Shown here: positions 18,111-27,258 of the stretch, in pieces
Numbering within the stretch: the stretch's first letter is position 1
Layout of the letters: each line of letters begins with the position of its first letter
NCBI RefSeq assembly: GCF_018403325.1
Contig: NZ_BOSL01000006.1
Span: 124,001 to 188,000, forward strand
Origin: Paenibacillus vini
GTDB lineage: Bacteria; Bacillota; Bacilli; Paenibacillales; Paenibacillaceae
Length of the DNA: 64,000 nt
Reading direction: 5' to 3'
Notes under the pieces: generated by a model
The model's input: only the letters and a program-made list of their open reading frames with translations
The model's database searches: none
Told to the model about the DNA's origin: nothing
Made by a program: the position numbers and the translations under genes

Positions 18111-19085
18111 TTAATCCGTGTATGCGACAAATTTGCCGCTTTGTTTCAATGCGTCAAGAGCGATCCATCGCTGGGCGGTGTCAGAGCCTGTGAGCACATA
18201 AATGGCGTCTTCGCCGGAAGATTGAGACTCAGCGCTCCATTTTTGATAGCCGATGATAGGTAAAGGAATGGAATAAGTACGTTCCTGGCCGTTGGTGACA
18301 AAGACAAGGCGCTTGTAGTTAGCGAGGAGTTCCTCAAACCGGTCTGCTCCGGTCTGGATCGGTTCCCCGGCCATCCATAAGATGTTGTCGTACGGGTCAA
18401 AGAGATCGGCGTGACGGGTAGTCGCCGCTACGGCCAGCGACTTCTGGTCGCTTCCGGCTGCCGAAGAAGGCGGCACATAGCTTGCGGCCTGTTTGTTCCA
18501 GCTTTGCAGGCTCTCCGGAAGCTGTTCCCCGGTGAGGGCATCAATGAAATGGACAGGGCCGGACTTACCTGCGGCCCGGACCATCCACTCCGCCAGAACC
18601 GGCCCCGCATAAACCGGCGTGACGGTAGGGAGAGACTTTGTCTTCTTGGCTAAGCCGAGCCCGGCGAGTCCGGATTCCAGCGTCGGCTTCGCATAAAGCG
18701 AGTTTTCCCCCAAACCGTACTCGACCAGCTTATAGTCGCCATCCGGGGTAGCGGAGATAATGAGATACCCCAAGGGAGCGCTGCTCGTGGAGGTGCCGCT
18801 GCTTAATGTAACAAGCCAGCTATGCGTCCCGGGGCCAAGCGGCTCGATGATCTGCTTCGCTGCGCTCCAGCCTGTAAATGGAGCGTTTGCCGACAATTGC
18901 TTTATAGTATCGGCCGCAAACCGCCGCAGCGGCTCGGGAGCCGGCGCATCCGGGTTGACTGTCGCCGCGGCGGATGCATAGGAGATCACGGTAGGCTGGC
19001 CTGAGACTTGAAATGCCCCGAGCCAGATGATGCCCGCGCAAAGTATTATTTTGGCGAACCGGTGAGTCTTTGTAAGGTGGGTCAT
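18111..19085 (-). CDS. Secreted protein of unknown function
   Basis: A 324-residue protein with a clear signal peptide (hydrophobic residues 12-30, then VISYASAAA). I do not recognise the family. The mature part has a segment GYLIISATPDGDYKLVEYGLGENSLY that resembles the strand pattern of Spi/pro-peptide-like domains of papain-family peptidases, but no catalytic residues are visible. It is flanked by YqzE-like and YqhG-like genes. Treated as a hypothetical exported protein. Confidence 0.6.
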   Translation of the reverse strand: MTHLTKTHRFAKIILCAGIIWLGAFQVSGQPTVISYASAAATVNPDAPAPEPLRRFAADTIKQLSANAPFTGWSAAKQIIEPLGPGTHSWLVTLSSGTSTSSAPLGYLIISATPDGDYKLVEYGLGENSLYAKPTLESGLAGLGLAKKTKSLPTVTPVYAGPVLAEWMVRAAGKSGPVHFIDALTGEQLPESLQSWNKQAASYVPPSSAAGSDQKSLAVAATTRHADLFDPYDNILWMAGEPIQTGADRFEELLANYKRLVFVTNGQERTYSIPLPIIGYQKWSAESQSSGEDAIYVLTGSDTAQRWIALDALKQSGKFVAYTD

Positions 19086-19247
19086 GTTTATATCACCTGC
19101 ACTTCATTGAATTTAAGGAAGAGGCTTATGCTTCAGATGTCATGACATAGGGCTGCTTGTCCATCCATTGTAGCCAAGCAGGGCTGAAAAGGATGCTGCA
19201 ATCTGTCGCGTGCACAAGCCTTCGTCAACTTCTATTTTTGAACTTTT

Positions 19248-20213
19248 TTAGCGAGAACGGTCAATGTCTGTACCCAGCGGCGAACGCAGGTGAAAGATGC
19301 CGCTGCCAAGGGCGGATACGACAATTCTCGGCTCGTATTGCCAGCGTATTTCTCCCCGCCTGGATTCGTACTGTTCCATGACGGCCTGTTTGCGTTCTTC
19401 ATCGGGATCTTGAAGAAGATCCTTATAATATGCATCGATCAAGGCCAGCTCTTCGTTTAAGCGCTCTCGTGCTTCATCGGCCCAAGTGGTATCGCAAGCT
19501 TGCACTTTCTCGTTAATGGTTTGCTCCACCAACTGCCGTCCCTGATCCAGTGACAGGCGGGTCGGTGAAATGTGCATATTCTCCGGCATCCGGGGAACCA
19601 GGATTTTACCGTCTACTCTGGTATGAAACTCTGTGTCTATTTGCCCGGTACGCAAGGATACTCCGATAAAGTGCAGCTCCTCTCGCTTCATATCGCAGCT
19701 GAACTCAACCTTGAGGCGCACGCCGAGCCACGGCTCGTACGCCGCCGGGAGCAAGGTCGACCGCTGCCTGGGCCCGGGATCTTCAAACAGGTAGACGCTG
19801 CGTCCTCCTTGCCTCGCTGCGGCAAAGATCTGTTTGAGCCGTGGGCTGCCGAAATGCATCTCCTCCCGCTGAATCCGGCCCGGCCCGAGAATAGGGAGCG
19901 GCCGCACCGCGCCGAAATGACGGCCGAGGATCGTATCCTCTTGCGGCGACGGCTCTCGCTGCGATGATGCCTTTTGATCTTCAAGCTGTTTATGCCGCTC
20001 GGCGTCAAAAATGAAGGAGAAGGTCATCGTCTCCGGCTCGACGCCCGTTCGTTCAATAAATCCCCAATAATAAGGACGGTTCGTCAGATCCTTGTCGGCG
20101 CGGGGAGAGAGCTTCACCGTGACATGGTACGGCGACTTTTCGAGAAACTGGCACTCCGTCGTCTCCAAATACGTCAGTACATACTGGCGAATTTGATCCT
20201 GCGTCATCGTCAT
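19248..20213 (-). CDS. yqhG: YqhG-family protein
   Basis: A 321-residue protein without signal peptide. The start MTQDQIRQYVLTYLETTECQFLEKSPYHVTVKLS and the central segment FGSPRLKQIFAAARQGGRSVYLFEDPG fit the YqhG family. It overlaps the SNF2-like helicase gene by four bases, the same order as yqhH-yqhG in Bacillus subtilis, so the products probably work together; the biochemical role is unknown. Confidence 0.8.
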   Translation of the reverse strand: MTMTQDQIRQYVLTYLETTECQFLEKSPYHVTVKLSPRADKDLTNRPYYWGFIERTGVEPETMTFSFIFDAERHKQLEDQKASSQREPSPQEDTILGRHFGAVRPLPILGPGRIQREEMHFGSPRLKQIFAAARQGGRSVYLFEDPGPRQRSTLLPAAYEPWLGVRLKVEFSCDMKREELHFIGVSLRTGQIDTEFHTRVDGKILVPRMPENMHISPTRLSLDQGRQLVEQTINEKVQACDTTWADEARERLNEELALIDAYYKDLLQDPDEERKQAVMEQYESRRGEIRWQYEPRIVVSALGSGIFHLRSPLGTDIDRSR

Positions 20214-21991
20214 GCTTCATCCACCTCCAGAAGCTGCTGCAACCGGGAATTTTGTGCCGAATTCTCGCCGCTCTCATCCAGTTCGGTACGGATCGAGTGC
20301 AGCGATTGGCCCAAAGAATCGACCCGGCTGGCGATTTCGTCGTTACTGCCGGATTCCAGCAATATTTTGTAGAGGCTTTTTTCCAGGGAGTCGCTCTTCT
20401 CAAACCGCTCCAGAATGACATCGAGCTGGCCGATGACCATTTCGAACATATTGATTTTTTCATGCAAAAGATTCAGGATATGCTCTTCGATCGTTCCTTT
20501 GGTTGAAAGGTTGTAAATCTGAACGTCATTCTGCTGGCCCAGCCGGTGCACACGGCCGATCCGCTGCTCAACCCTCATCGGGTTCCACGGCAAATCAAAA
20601 TTGATCATCTGATGGCAAAATTGCAGGTTGATTCCTTCCCCGCCGGCTTCGGTTGCAATCATAACCTGGGCGCGGCCGCGGAACAGATCCATCATCCAGT
20701 CTTTTTTGCCCCGGTTCATCCCTCCGCGGTAAGGCACTGCGGTCATATTCCGGTCCCGAAAATAATTCAGTAAGTATTCCTGGGTGGCGCGGTATTCGGT
20801 GAATACGATTACCTTGTCATCCATGCCGCGGATGAGCTCCATCGCTTTCTCGGCTTTGCTGTTGGCCTTAATCGTCTTGATGATGCCGACGAGGTCCCAT
20901 ATTTTATCGCGCAGCGGCGAATCCGGCGCCAGTTTCTTCGATAAATTGACGAGGGTCACGAACACCGCGTCCCGGCTGCTGCATACTTCCCGCTGCAAAG
21001 TAACGAGCGAGAGCATGCTGTTCAAGTCGCCGCCGGCTGCATGATATTGGTCTTTGACAAAGGAAGTGACGCCGTCGTATAATTTCATTTCTTCGGGTGA
21101 AAGCTCGACATGAATATTTTTGACGATGCGTTTGGTGAACTCCAGTTCACCGTCGCCGCGCCGGTTGCGGATCATAATTTTAGCTAGCTCGCCTTTGAGC
21201 TGGCTTTCGTTTTTTGGAATTCGTTTATCGAATACAAAGTTGGATGCAAAATCGTTTTGCCCGCCCAATTGTCCCGGTTTGAGCAGGGTAATCAGGTTAA
21301 ACAGCTCGCTCAGGTCGTTCTGGACCGGGGTGGCGGTGAGAAGCAGGCAATATTTTTTTCGCAGCTTCAACATGAATTGGTAATTGGTCGTCTTCTTGTT
21401 CTTTAGCTTGTGCGCTTCGTCCACGATGACCATATCGTATTCGTTGCCGAGCAGTATCTCCTTATGCGGATCGCGCTTGGCGGTATCCATCGATGCTACG
21501 ACGACGTCATTTTGCCAGGAGTATTCTTTTTTTTGGGCTACTGCCGGGATGGCGAATTTCTGATTCAGCTCCCGAACCCATTGCAGTACCAGGGATGCGG
21601 GAACAAGGATAAGAACTTTGCGGACAAGGCCGCGCACGATGTACTCTTTCAGGATCAGTCCGGCTTCAATGGTCTTGCCCAGTCCGACTTCATCGGCAAG
21701 GATGGCGCGCCCGCGCATTTCGAACAGCACCTTTCGGGCCGTCTCGGTTTGGTGCGGCAGCGGGGTGACTTGCTCTTCGGGCAGGTGCTTCAGGCACAGC
21801 ATGTCTTCGAAGCTCGTAACGAGCGAAGCCGCTTCGGCCTGCCCGGCGAGGTTGAACAGCTTCCAATCGTCCCACGGGCCGCCCTTGTTCAGTTTGGCTT
21901 CCAGGTCATCGTACCAGCTGCGGTCGAATTGGACCGGAACGGCGGGGAGCTTGGCGGAATTACCGGCGGAGCCTGGGGGATGCGGATTCAA
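20210..21991 (-). CDS. yqhH: SNF2-family DEAD/H helicase-like ATPase (YqhH)
   Basis: A 593-residue SF2 ATPase. Motifs in order: LADEVGLGKTIEAG (Walker A), VDEAHKLKN (DEAH-type motif II), LLTATPVQND (motif III), then the C-terminal lobe with VIVFTEYRATQ, ATEAGGEGINLQ (motif V) and QRIGRVHRLGQ (motif VI). This is the SWI2/SNF2 layout of RapA/YqhH proteins that translocate on double-stranded DNA. It is coupled to yqhG. The Bacillus subtilis homologue is slightly shorter. Confidence 0.88.
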   Translation of the reverse strand: MNPHPPGSAGNSAKLPAVPVQFDRSWYDDLEAKLNKGGPWDDWKLFNLAGQAEAASLVTSFEDMLCLKHLPEEQVTPLPHQTETARKVLFEMRGRAILADEVGLGKTIEAGLILKEYIVRGLVRKVLILVPASLVLQWVRELNQKFAIPAVAQKKEYSWQNDVVVASMDTAKRDPHKEILLGNEYDMVIVDEAHKLKNKKTTNYQFMLKLRKKYCLLLTATPVQNDLSELFNLITLLKPGQLGGQNDFASNFVFDKRIPKNESQLKGELAKIMIRNRRGDGELEFTKRIVKNIHVELSPEEMKLYDGVTSFVKDQYHAAGGDLNSMLSLVTLQREVCSSRDAVFVTLVNLSKKLAPDSPLRDKIWDLVGIIKTIKANSKAEKAMELIRGMDDKVIVFTEYRATQEYLLNYFRDRNMTAVPYRGGMNRGKKDWMMDLFRGRAQVMIATEAGGEGINLQFCHQMINFDLPWNPMRVEQRIGRVHRLGQQNDVQIYNLSTKGTIEEHILNLLHEKINMFEMVIGQLDVILERFEKSDSLEKSLYKILLESGSNDEIASRVDSLGQSLHSIRTELDESGENSAQNSRLQQLLEVDEA

Positions 21992-22339
21992 GATGTAAAA
22001 CCTCCCTTGTGCGTGACGGCCTGGCGGCCATCAGCCTTTTCTTGGTGCAATATTAAGTCTCTTGCAGAGATAGGTGTAGTATGGACGAAAAAGAGTAACT
22101 TCATAACCTGTACGGAATGCAGAAGTAGGGACGTTTATACAGAGCAGAGATAGGGATGTTAGTCATAATCGGGGCGTTTAGGTCACGGAATCCCAAGGGA
22201 GCGCTTGGGGCGCGGAGTTGGAAATTTTTTCAGCGGGTTTCATAGAAGGAAGTCGAAAAAAAGAGCAATTCGGAGCAAAATGATGATCGATTGGGCTTGA
22301 CCCATTTTTATGGCTAAAATTTCATCCTTCGTTGCTGTG

Positions 22340-22389
22340 ACAACGAGATATTGTATAGTATAATGGTATTCGCACACAATATGTTGTGA
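22340..22389. promoter_or_regulatory. Candidate NrdR boxes and -10 upstream of the ribonucleotide reductase gene
   Basis: ACACAATATGTTGTGA (22374-22389) matches the NrdR palindrome ACAC...GTGT with one end mismatch. A weaker dyad ACAA...TTGT lies at 22340-22354, about three helical turns upstream, and a TATAAT (22359-22364) sits between them. Paired NrdR boxes around a promoter are typical of ribonucleotide reductase genes. No cobalamin riboswitch was seen. Confidence 0.5.
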
Positions 22390-22566
22390 TTTTTACATAT
22401 TATATACCGTTTCTAATGTGTGCGTTCCGGTTATAGGTTGGTAGGGAAAAGCCCAGAAATCGCGTTATTATGGCCGATTTGAGGGAGGGCCCGTCAACCG
22501 GTGACCGATATTTTTTTGTGATTTGGCTGGAAATGGCGAACACTAGGTGAAGCCGATACATTTATA

Positions 22567-22767
22567 GCGTGTGTTTCCGAAGCGGGTTTGATTCGAAGAC
22601 TGTTTCTGAAGCCTGCGCTCAAGAAAACTTAGGCGTATGCTTCCGAAGCAAGTTTTGTTTCGAAGCTTGTTCCGAAAGCATATGCTCAACAAAACTTAAG
22701 CGTATGCTTCCGAAGCAAGTTTTGTTTTCGAAGCTTGTTCCGAAAGCATATGCTCAACAAAACTTTT
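22567..22767 (+). repeat. Three tandem 66-67 bp hairpin-forming repeats in the nrdJ leader
   Basis: Units start at 22567, 22633 and 22700. The second and third are nearly identical, the first is diverged. Each contains AAGTTTTGTT and AACAAAACTT as a perfect inverted repeat, and GCGTATGCTT near the start can pair with AAGCATATGC near the end. The third unit ends directly before the ribosome binding site AGGAGG. They are probably transcribed as leader RNA. Confidence 0.8.
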
Positions 22768-22782
22768 AGGAGGGTGTTTTCT

Positions 22783-25404
22783 TTGAAAACCGAGCAAAAA
22801 CAGCGCCTGGAAGGGCTAAGCGAGAAAATCTTTTTGGACCGTTATGCATGGAAAGATGCTGATCCAAGTCATGCCAAGGTCGGCGACGTGGTTCTGGTCC
22901 TGACGAAAGATGATCCGAAATTCCCGACCAAGGAAGTCGGCGAAATCGTTGCCCGCGAAGGCCGTACCGTTACGGTTAAGACACGCAAGGGCGAGTTGGT
23001 CCAGTCCGATGTAGAGAAGCTGACGCTGAATATTGAGAAAACCCCTGAAGAAATGTGGGACCGGCTCGCCGGCGCAATGGCTTCGGTAGAAGCAACACCG
23101 GAGCTGCAAGCGGAGTGGGCCGAGAAGTTCCGTTATATATTGGATGACTGGAAGCTGGTACCGGGCGGACGGATTGCAGCCGGGGCCGGGGCAAGCGATG
23201 AGCTGACCCTGTTCAACTGCTATGTCATCCCGTCGCCAAAAGACAGCCGCGGCGGCATTATGGAAACTCTGTCCGAGATGACGGAAATTATGGCTCGCGG
23301 CGGCGGTGTAGGTATTAACCTGAGCTCGCTGCGTCCGCGCCGTGCCGTGGTTAAAGGCGTAAACGGCTCGTCCAGCGGTGCCGTAAGCTGGGGCGGTCTG
23401 TTCAGCTACACGACCGGTTTGATCGAACAAGGCGGAAGCCGCCGCGGCGCGCTGATGCTGATGATCAACGATTGGCATCCGGACCTGCTTGATTTTATCA
23501 CCGTCAAACAAACGATGGGCCAAGTCACCAACGCCAACCTGTCGGTTTGCGTCAGCAACGACTTCATGAAGGCCGTTAAGGAAGACCTGGATTGGGATTT
23601 GGTATTCCCGGACACGACGGAAGAGAATTACAACGAAATTTGGGACGGGGATCTCGATAAATGGAAAGCCGCAGGTCGCAGAGTGGTCCATTTTAAGACC
23701 GTCAAGGCCCGCGATGTTTGGCACACGATCATGGAATCGGCATGGAAATCGGCCGAGCCGGGCGTTGTATTCATGGAGTACTACAACCAAATGTCCAACA
23801 GCTGGTATTTTAACCCGATCATTTGTACGAATCCGTGCGGTGAGCAAGGACTGCCGGCTTGGGGCGTCTGCAATCTGTCTGCGATGAACTTGTCCAAGTT
23901 CTATGATGAAGAAAACCATGATGTGGCATGGGACGAATTGGCTACTACGACCCGTTATTCGGTCCGGTTCCTGGACAACGTCATTAACAAAACGCCATAT
24001 CATTTCGAAGAAAACGAGAAAAACCAGAAGAACGAGCGCCGCGTAGGTCTCGGTACGATGGGCTTGGCCGAATTGATGATCAAACTGAACATACGTTACG
24101 GCAGTCCGGAATCGCTGGTCTTCCTTGATAAATTGTATGGATTCATCGCGAAGGAAGCTTACCTGGCTTCAGCGGATATCGCGGAAGAAAAGGGTTCGTT
24201 CCCGGCATTTGAAGCGGATAAATATTTGCAAAGCGGATTTATGAAGGTTATGACGGAAGTGTATCCTGAAGTAGGCGAAGCCGTCCGTGAAAAAGGGGTC
24301 CGCAACGTTACGATCATCACCCAGGCGCCAACCGGCAGCACTGGGACGATGGTAGGAACCTCGACAGGCATCGAGCCGTACTTTGCATTCAAATATTACC
24401 GTCAGAGCCGTCTCGGCTTCGACGAGCAATTCGTTCCGATCGCTCAAGAGTGGATCGATGCGCATCCTGGCGAATCGCTGCCTGACTATTTTATTACAGC
24501 GATGGATTTGTCGGCGGAGGATCATATCCGCGTTCAGGCTGCGATCCAGCGTTGGGTCGACAGCTCGATCTCCAAAACGGCGAACTGTCCTTCGGACTTC
24601 ACGATCGAAGAGACGAAACGTCTGTACGAGCTGGCGTTCGATCTCGGCTGCAAAGGCGTAACGATCTACCGCGACGGCAGCCGCGACGTGCAAGTGCTTC
24701 AAACGGAGAAGAAGGAAGACAAAGCCGAGGCAAAAGAGACGGTATCGGCTGATAACGAAGCGGCATCGGCGGCGGAAAAGCAATCGCTTGACGGCTTGAA
24801 TCAAACGCTTGCGGTCACTCCGGAAGCTGAGAAAACGCCGGTCGTCGACAAGCAGTACAAAAAACGTCCACAAGTGCTTCACGGCGCAACGTACAAAATC
24901 AATACGCCATTCGGCATGGCTTATATTACGATTAACGATCTGAACGGCATTCCGAGCGAGATCTTCCTGAATGTAGGTAAAGCCGGATCCGACGTGTTCG
25001 CCATGGCGGAAGCCTTGGGCCGCGTCTGCTCCTTGTTCCTCCGTTACGGAGATCATGGACAGAAGGTAGAGCTGCTCATCAAGCACTTGAAAGGCATCGG
25101 AGGCTCCGGCGCGATCGGCTTCGGTCCGAACCGTGTGGAATCCATTGCCGACGCGGTAGCGAAAGCACTGGAAACCCATGTGCAAAACGGTCCTTATGAT
25201 GACCACGATCCGGCTCCAGTAGCTGCAACCGTAGCACATCATGATGAGCATGCAGAAGCCAGCAGTTCGGCGGGCGGCCACGACCACAACCATGGGGCTG
25301 TTGCCACTTCCCGTGACCTGTGCCCATCCTGCGGATCCGCTTCGCTGATCAACATCGAGGGCTGCAAAACCTGCAGCAACTGTGGATACAGCAAGTGCTC
25401 GTAA
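22783..25404 (+). CDS. nrdJ: Adenosylcobalamin-dependent (class II) ribonucleoside-diphosphate reductase
   Basis: An 873-residue enzyme that reduces ribonucleotides with a cobalamin-generated thiyl radical. I choose TTG 22783, nine bases after AGGAGG (22768-22773), rather than the ATG at 22735 that lies in the repeats. Motifs: FNCYVIPSP near the first active cysteine, ARGGGVGINLSSLRPR, NPCGEQGLPAWGVCNLSAMNL with the radical cysteine and general-base Glu, QAPTGSTGTMVGTSTGIEP, and a C-terminal four-cysteine CPSCG...CSNCGYSKC module that probably re-reduces the active site. The family needs no small subunit. Leader repeats and NrdR-like boxes suggest regulation. Confidence 0.93.
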   Translation: MKTEQKQRLEGLSEKIFLDRYAWKDADPSHAKVGDVVLVLTKDDPKFPTKEVGEIVAREGRTVTVKTRKGELVQSDVEKLTLNIEKTPEEMWDRLAGAMASVEATPELQAEWAEKFRYILDDWKLVPGGRIAAGAGASDELTLFNCYVIPSPKDSRGGIMETLSEMTEIMARGGGVGINLSSLRPRRAVVKGVNGSSSGAVSWGGLFSYTTGLIEQGGSRRGALMLMINDWHPDLLDFITVKQTMGQVTNANLSVCVSNDFMKAVKEDLDWDLVFPDTTEENYNEIWDGDLDKWKAAGRRVVHFKTVKARDVWHTIMESAWKSAEPGVVFMEYYNQMSNSWYFNPIICTNPCGEQGLPAWGVCNLSAMNLSKFYDEENHDVAWDELATTTRYSVRFLDNVINKTPYHFEENEKNQKNERRVGLGTMGLAELMIKLNIRYGSPESLVFLDKLYGFIAKEAYLASADIAEEKGSFPAFEADKYLQSGFMKVMTEVYPEVGEAVREKGVRNVTIITQAPTGSTGTMVGTSTGIEPYFAFKYYRQSRLGFDEQFVPIAQEWIDAHPGESLPDYFITAMDLSAEDHIRVQAAIQRWVDSSISKTANCPSDFTIEETKRLYELAFDLGCKGVTIYRDGSRDVQVLQTEKKEDKAEAKETVSADNEAASAAEKQSLDGLNQTLAVTPEAEKTPVVDKQYKKRPQVLHGATYKINTPFGMAYITINDLNGIPSEIFLNVGKAGSDVFAMAEALGRVCSLFLRYGDHGQKVELLIKHLKGIGGSGAIGFGPNRVESIADAVAKALETHVQNGPYDDHDPAPVAATVAHHDEHAEASSSAGGHDHNHGAVATSRDLCPSCGSASLINIEGCKTCSNCGYSKCS

Positions 25405-25546
25405 GCTGCGGCTTATAATGAAGAAACAGAAAAATTAAATAAACAGAGATAGATAAAACAGATAGAGAAACAAAAGTTGAGATAACGAAAAAGGTTAGAA
25501 ATATGATACCGGGTTATAAAGAGAATAAGTTACTTCCAAAAGAATT

Positions 25547-25580
25547 GGAGACTACTGCTTTGGCAGTGGTCTCCTTTTTT
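25547..25580 (+). terminator. Rho-independent terminator downstream of nrdJ
   Basis: GGAGACTACTGC pairs fully (one T.G) with GCAGTGGTCTCC around TTTG, followed by six T residues. Its presence argues that any reading frame covering it is not a gene start. Confidence 0.85.
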
Positions 25581-25598
25581 GTTTTACGAAACGAAGGT

Positions 25599-25808
25599 GT
25601 GAGAAGGTGGAAGACAAAGGGGATCCGTGAAGCGGGTTTTGTTGAAGTAGAAAGTGAGGGGGATGCGTGGCTCAGAGTTAGAGTGCCCTATATTTCGGAA
25701 TGGATTGTTCAAATTCGCAAAGTACCTGGACGGAAATGGGATGGTTCGAAAAAATGCTGGATGATCTCTGCGGATGAAAAGATTGTGATCATACTATGTT
25801 CTGTTTAA
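25599..25808 (+). CDS. Short open frame with a domain seen N-terminal in some tyrosine recombinases
   Basis: About 69 residues from a possible GTG at 25599; the frame is open further upstream but crosses the nrdJ terminator. The segment WLRVRVPYISEW followed by KVPGRKWDGSKKCWMI has the basic-Trp pattern of the small beta-domain that I recall at the N-terminus of some Bacillota and Bacteroidota XerC/D-like recombinases, resembling HARP modules. It has no good ribosome binding site. It may be the severed N-terminal domain of the recombinase that follows. Confidence 0.45.
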   Translation: MRRWKTKGIREAGFVEVESEGDAWLRVRVPYISEWIVQIRKVPGRKWDGSKKCWMISADEKIVIILCSV

Positions 25809-25820
25809 AAAGAGATTCCG

Positions 25821-26744
25821 GTGAAAATCAGTGATTCCAAGTTGTATAAGGAATTTCCGTTATTCAGTACTTTATGTGGACCGGAGGATTACCATGCCAA
25901 ACAATTGCTGAATCAGTTATTGCTAAGAAAAGGCTACAGCATGAAGACGCGTAAAGCTTATCGTGGTCATGCAGAACGATTTTTGCGACAATCTATAGTT
26001 TCCGTTAATGAAGTGAGTCGTGAGCATTTGAATAAGTACCTATTGGAATTGATTGAGACAGGACACTCAAATTCGTATATTAATCAAGCAATAAGCGCAT
26101 TGCGTTTTTTGTTTAAGAACACGCTGAAACGTTACGATCTTCCAAAACATTGGATTCGCCCAAAAGGTAACAAAACACTTCCTTCCGTGTTATCTGAACA
26201 AGAAGTATTATCCTTGCTTGATTCGCTCGCCAATCCTAAACACCGACTATTGCTCACCCTCGCCTACTCCTCCGGTCTTCGCGTAAGCGAAGTGGTCCGA
26301 TTACGAAGGGAAGACCTCGATTTTTCACGTAACTTGATTCATATTCGGCAAGCCAAAGGAGGCAAAGACCGTTACACTTTGCTCTCCAATACAGTGATCG
26401 ATTTATTGCAGACTTACATGATGACCCATGCGGTGATCGACTACCTTTTTCCTGGCGTACAGTCTGGTTCCCACTTGTCCGAACGGGCAGCACAAGCTGT
26501 CTTCGATCGAGCTAAACATAAGGCAGGAATTCTGAAAAAGGCATCCATCCACACTTTACGGCATTCTTTTGCAACTCATTTATTAGAAGGCGGTACGGAT
26601 CTTAGGCATATCCAGGAACTCCTAGGCCATGCTGACGTAAAAACGACCCAGATCTACACCCACGTAAGCAAAAAGGACCTAGCTCATATTCGCAGTCCTC
26701 TCGATCCCATTATGGAAAACCCACCCGAACGGAAGAAGGAGTAG
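25821..26744 (+). CDS. XerC/D-like tyrosine recombinase adjoining the cassette array
   Basis: A 307-residue integrase starting at GTG 25821 with a weak AAAGAG site. A SAM-like core-binding domain (about 27-105) is followed by the catalytic domain with Arg154 (SSGLRVSE), Lys182 (KGGKDR), His244-x-x-Arg247 (IHTLRHSF), His270 (LGHADVKTT) and nucleophile Tyr279 (QIYTHV). The tail IRSPLDPI also occurs in IntI and related enzymes. The roughly 20-residue insertion that marks IntI between the Lys and the H-x-x-R box is absent. It reads toward the array and its stop is 93 bp before the first core site, so it is the obvious candidate for cassette movement, though this is inference. Confidence 0.88.
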   Translation: MKISDSKLYKEFPLFSTLCGPEDYHAKQLLNQLLLRKGYSMKTRKAYRGHAERFLRQSIVSVNEVSREHLNKYLLELIETGHSNSYINQAISALRFLFKNTLKRYDLPKHWIRPKGNKTLPSVLSEQEVLSLLDSLANPKHRLLLTLAYSSGLRVSEVVRLRREDLDFSRNLIHIRQAKGGKDRYTLLSNTVIDLLQTYMMTHAVIDYLFPGVQSGSHLSERAAQAVFDRAKHKAGILKKASIHTLRHSFATHLLEGGTDLRHIQELLGHADVKTTQIYTHVSKKDLAHIRSPLDPIMENPPERKKE

Positions 26745-26836
26745 CGGAGTTATGCGTCTAATATACTTATCAAGGATATAAAGTGAAATCGTGGATATAG
26801 CCGAATTAGGCAGATGGGTGAATTCGGGGAAAGGGA

Positions 26837-26844
26837 GTTATAAG
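26837..26844 (+). other. attI-like core site
   Basis: GTTATAAG at 26837, followed by AAATCCGGGG, is complementary to the end of cassette 0 at site 1 (CCCCGGA-CA-TCTCATAAC) with the same two-base interior mismatch as in all other cassettes. It has no paired inner arms upstream, so it is not an attC, which is what an attI would look like. Confidence 0.6.
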
Positions 26845-26883
26845 AAATCCGGGGGAAGGACATTTGTTATTGCTTAGGATATT

Positions 26884-27243
26884 TCAAAGAAGTAGATTTG
26901 AAGTGACATGTTACTAGGTTTTATCGAGGATGCAAATTTGAAATGACATGGTATTGAAGCGTTTCGAAGAAGTAGATTTGAAGTGACGTTTTACTTAGGC
27001 ATCTCGAAGAAGTAGATTTGAAGTGACGTTTTATTGAGGTATTTCGAAGAGGTAGTTTTGAAGTGACGTTTTACTGAGGCATTTCGAAGAGGTAGATTTG
27101 AAGTGACGTTTTATTGAGGTATTTCGAAGAGGTAGATTTGAAGTGACGTTTTACTGAGGCATTTCGAGGAAGTAAATTTGAAGTGATATTTTTGCTTGGG
27201 TTTATCGGTGAAGTGAATTAAAGAATTAGTGAGAATATTCAGT
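26884..27243 (+). repeat. Nine tandem 40-bp repeats inside cassette 0
   Basis: Units begin at 26884 and then every 40 bases to 27204. Consensus per unit contains TCGAAGAAGTAGATTTGAAG then TGACGTTTTATTGAGGTATT; the inner five are almost identical and the outer ones diverge. There are no spacers. The whole interval 26745-27258 has no convincing gene. TCGAAGA also occurs about 25 bases upstream of many attC 5' boxes. Confidence 0.9.
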
Positions 27244-27258
27244 GAAGCCCCGGACATC

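Larger units (their letters stand above)
25599..26744 (+). other. Possible ancestral full-length integrase interrupted by one in-frame stop
   Basis: The short frame 25599-25808 and the recombinase frame 25821-26744 are in the same phase and separated only by TAA at 25806 and four codons. Read through, they would give a recombinase of about 380 residues with a small N-terminal domain. Either the stop is a recent nonsense mutation or the two parts are made separately. Confidence 0.5.

Noticed and set aside
22440-22560. Cobalamin riboswitch upstream of nrdJ
   Set aside because: No B12-box-like sequence or characteristic core was found by eye.
26749-26756. GTTATGCG right after the recombinase stop as the attI core
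   Set aside because: It matches the box consensus, but its downstream sequence is not complementary to the end of the first cassette; the core at 26837 is.
26884-27243. 40-bp tandem repeats as a CRISPR array
   Set aside because: Units follow each other without spacers, are not palindromic, and no cas gene is in the window.
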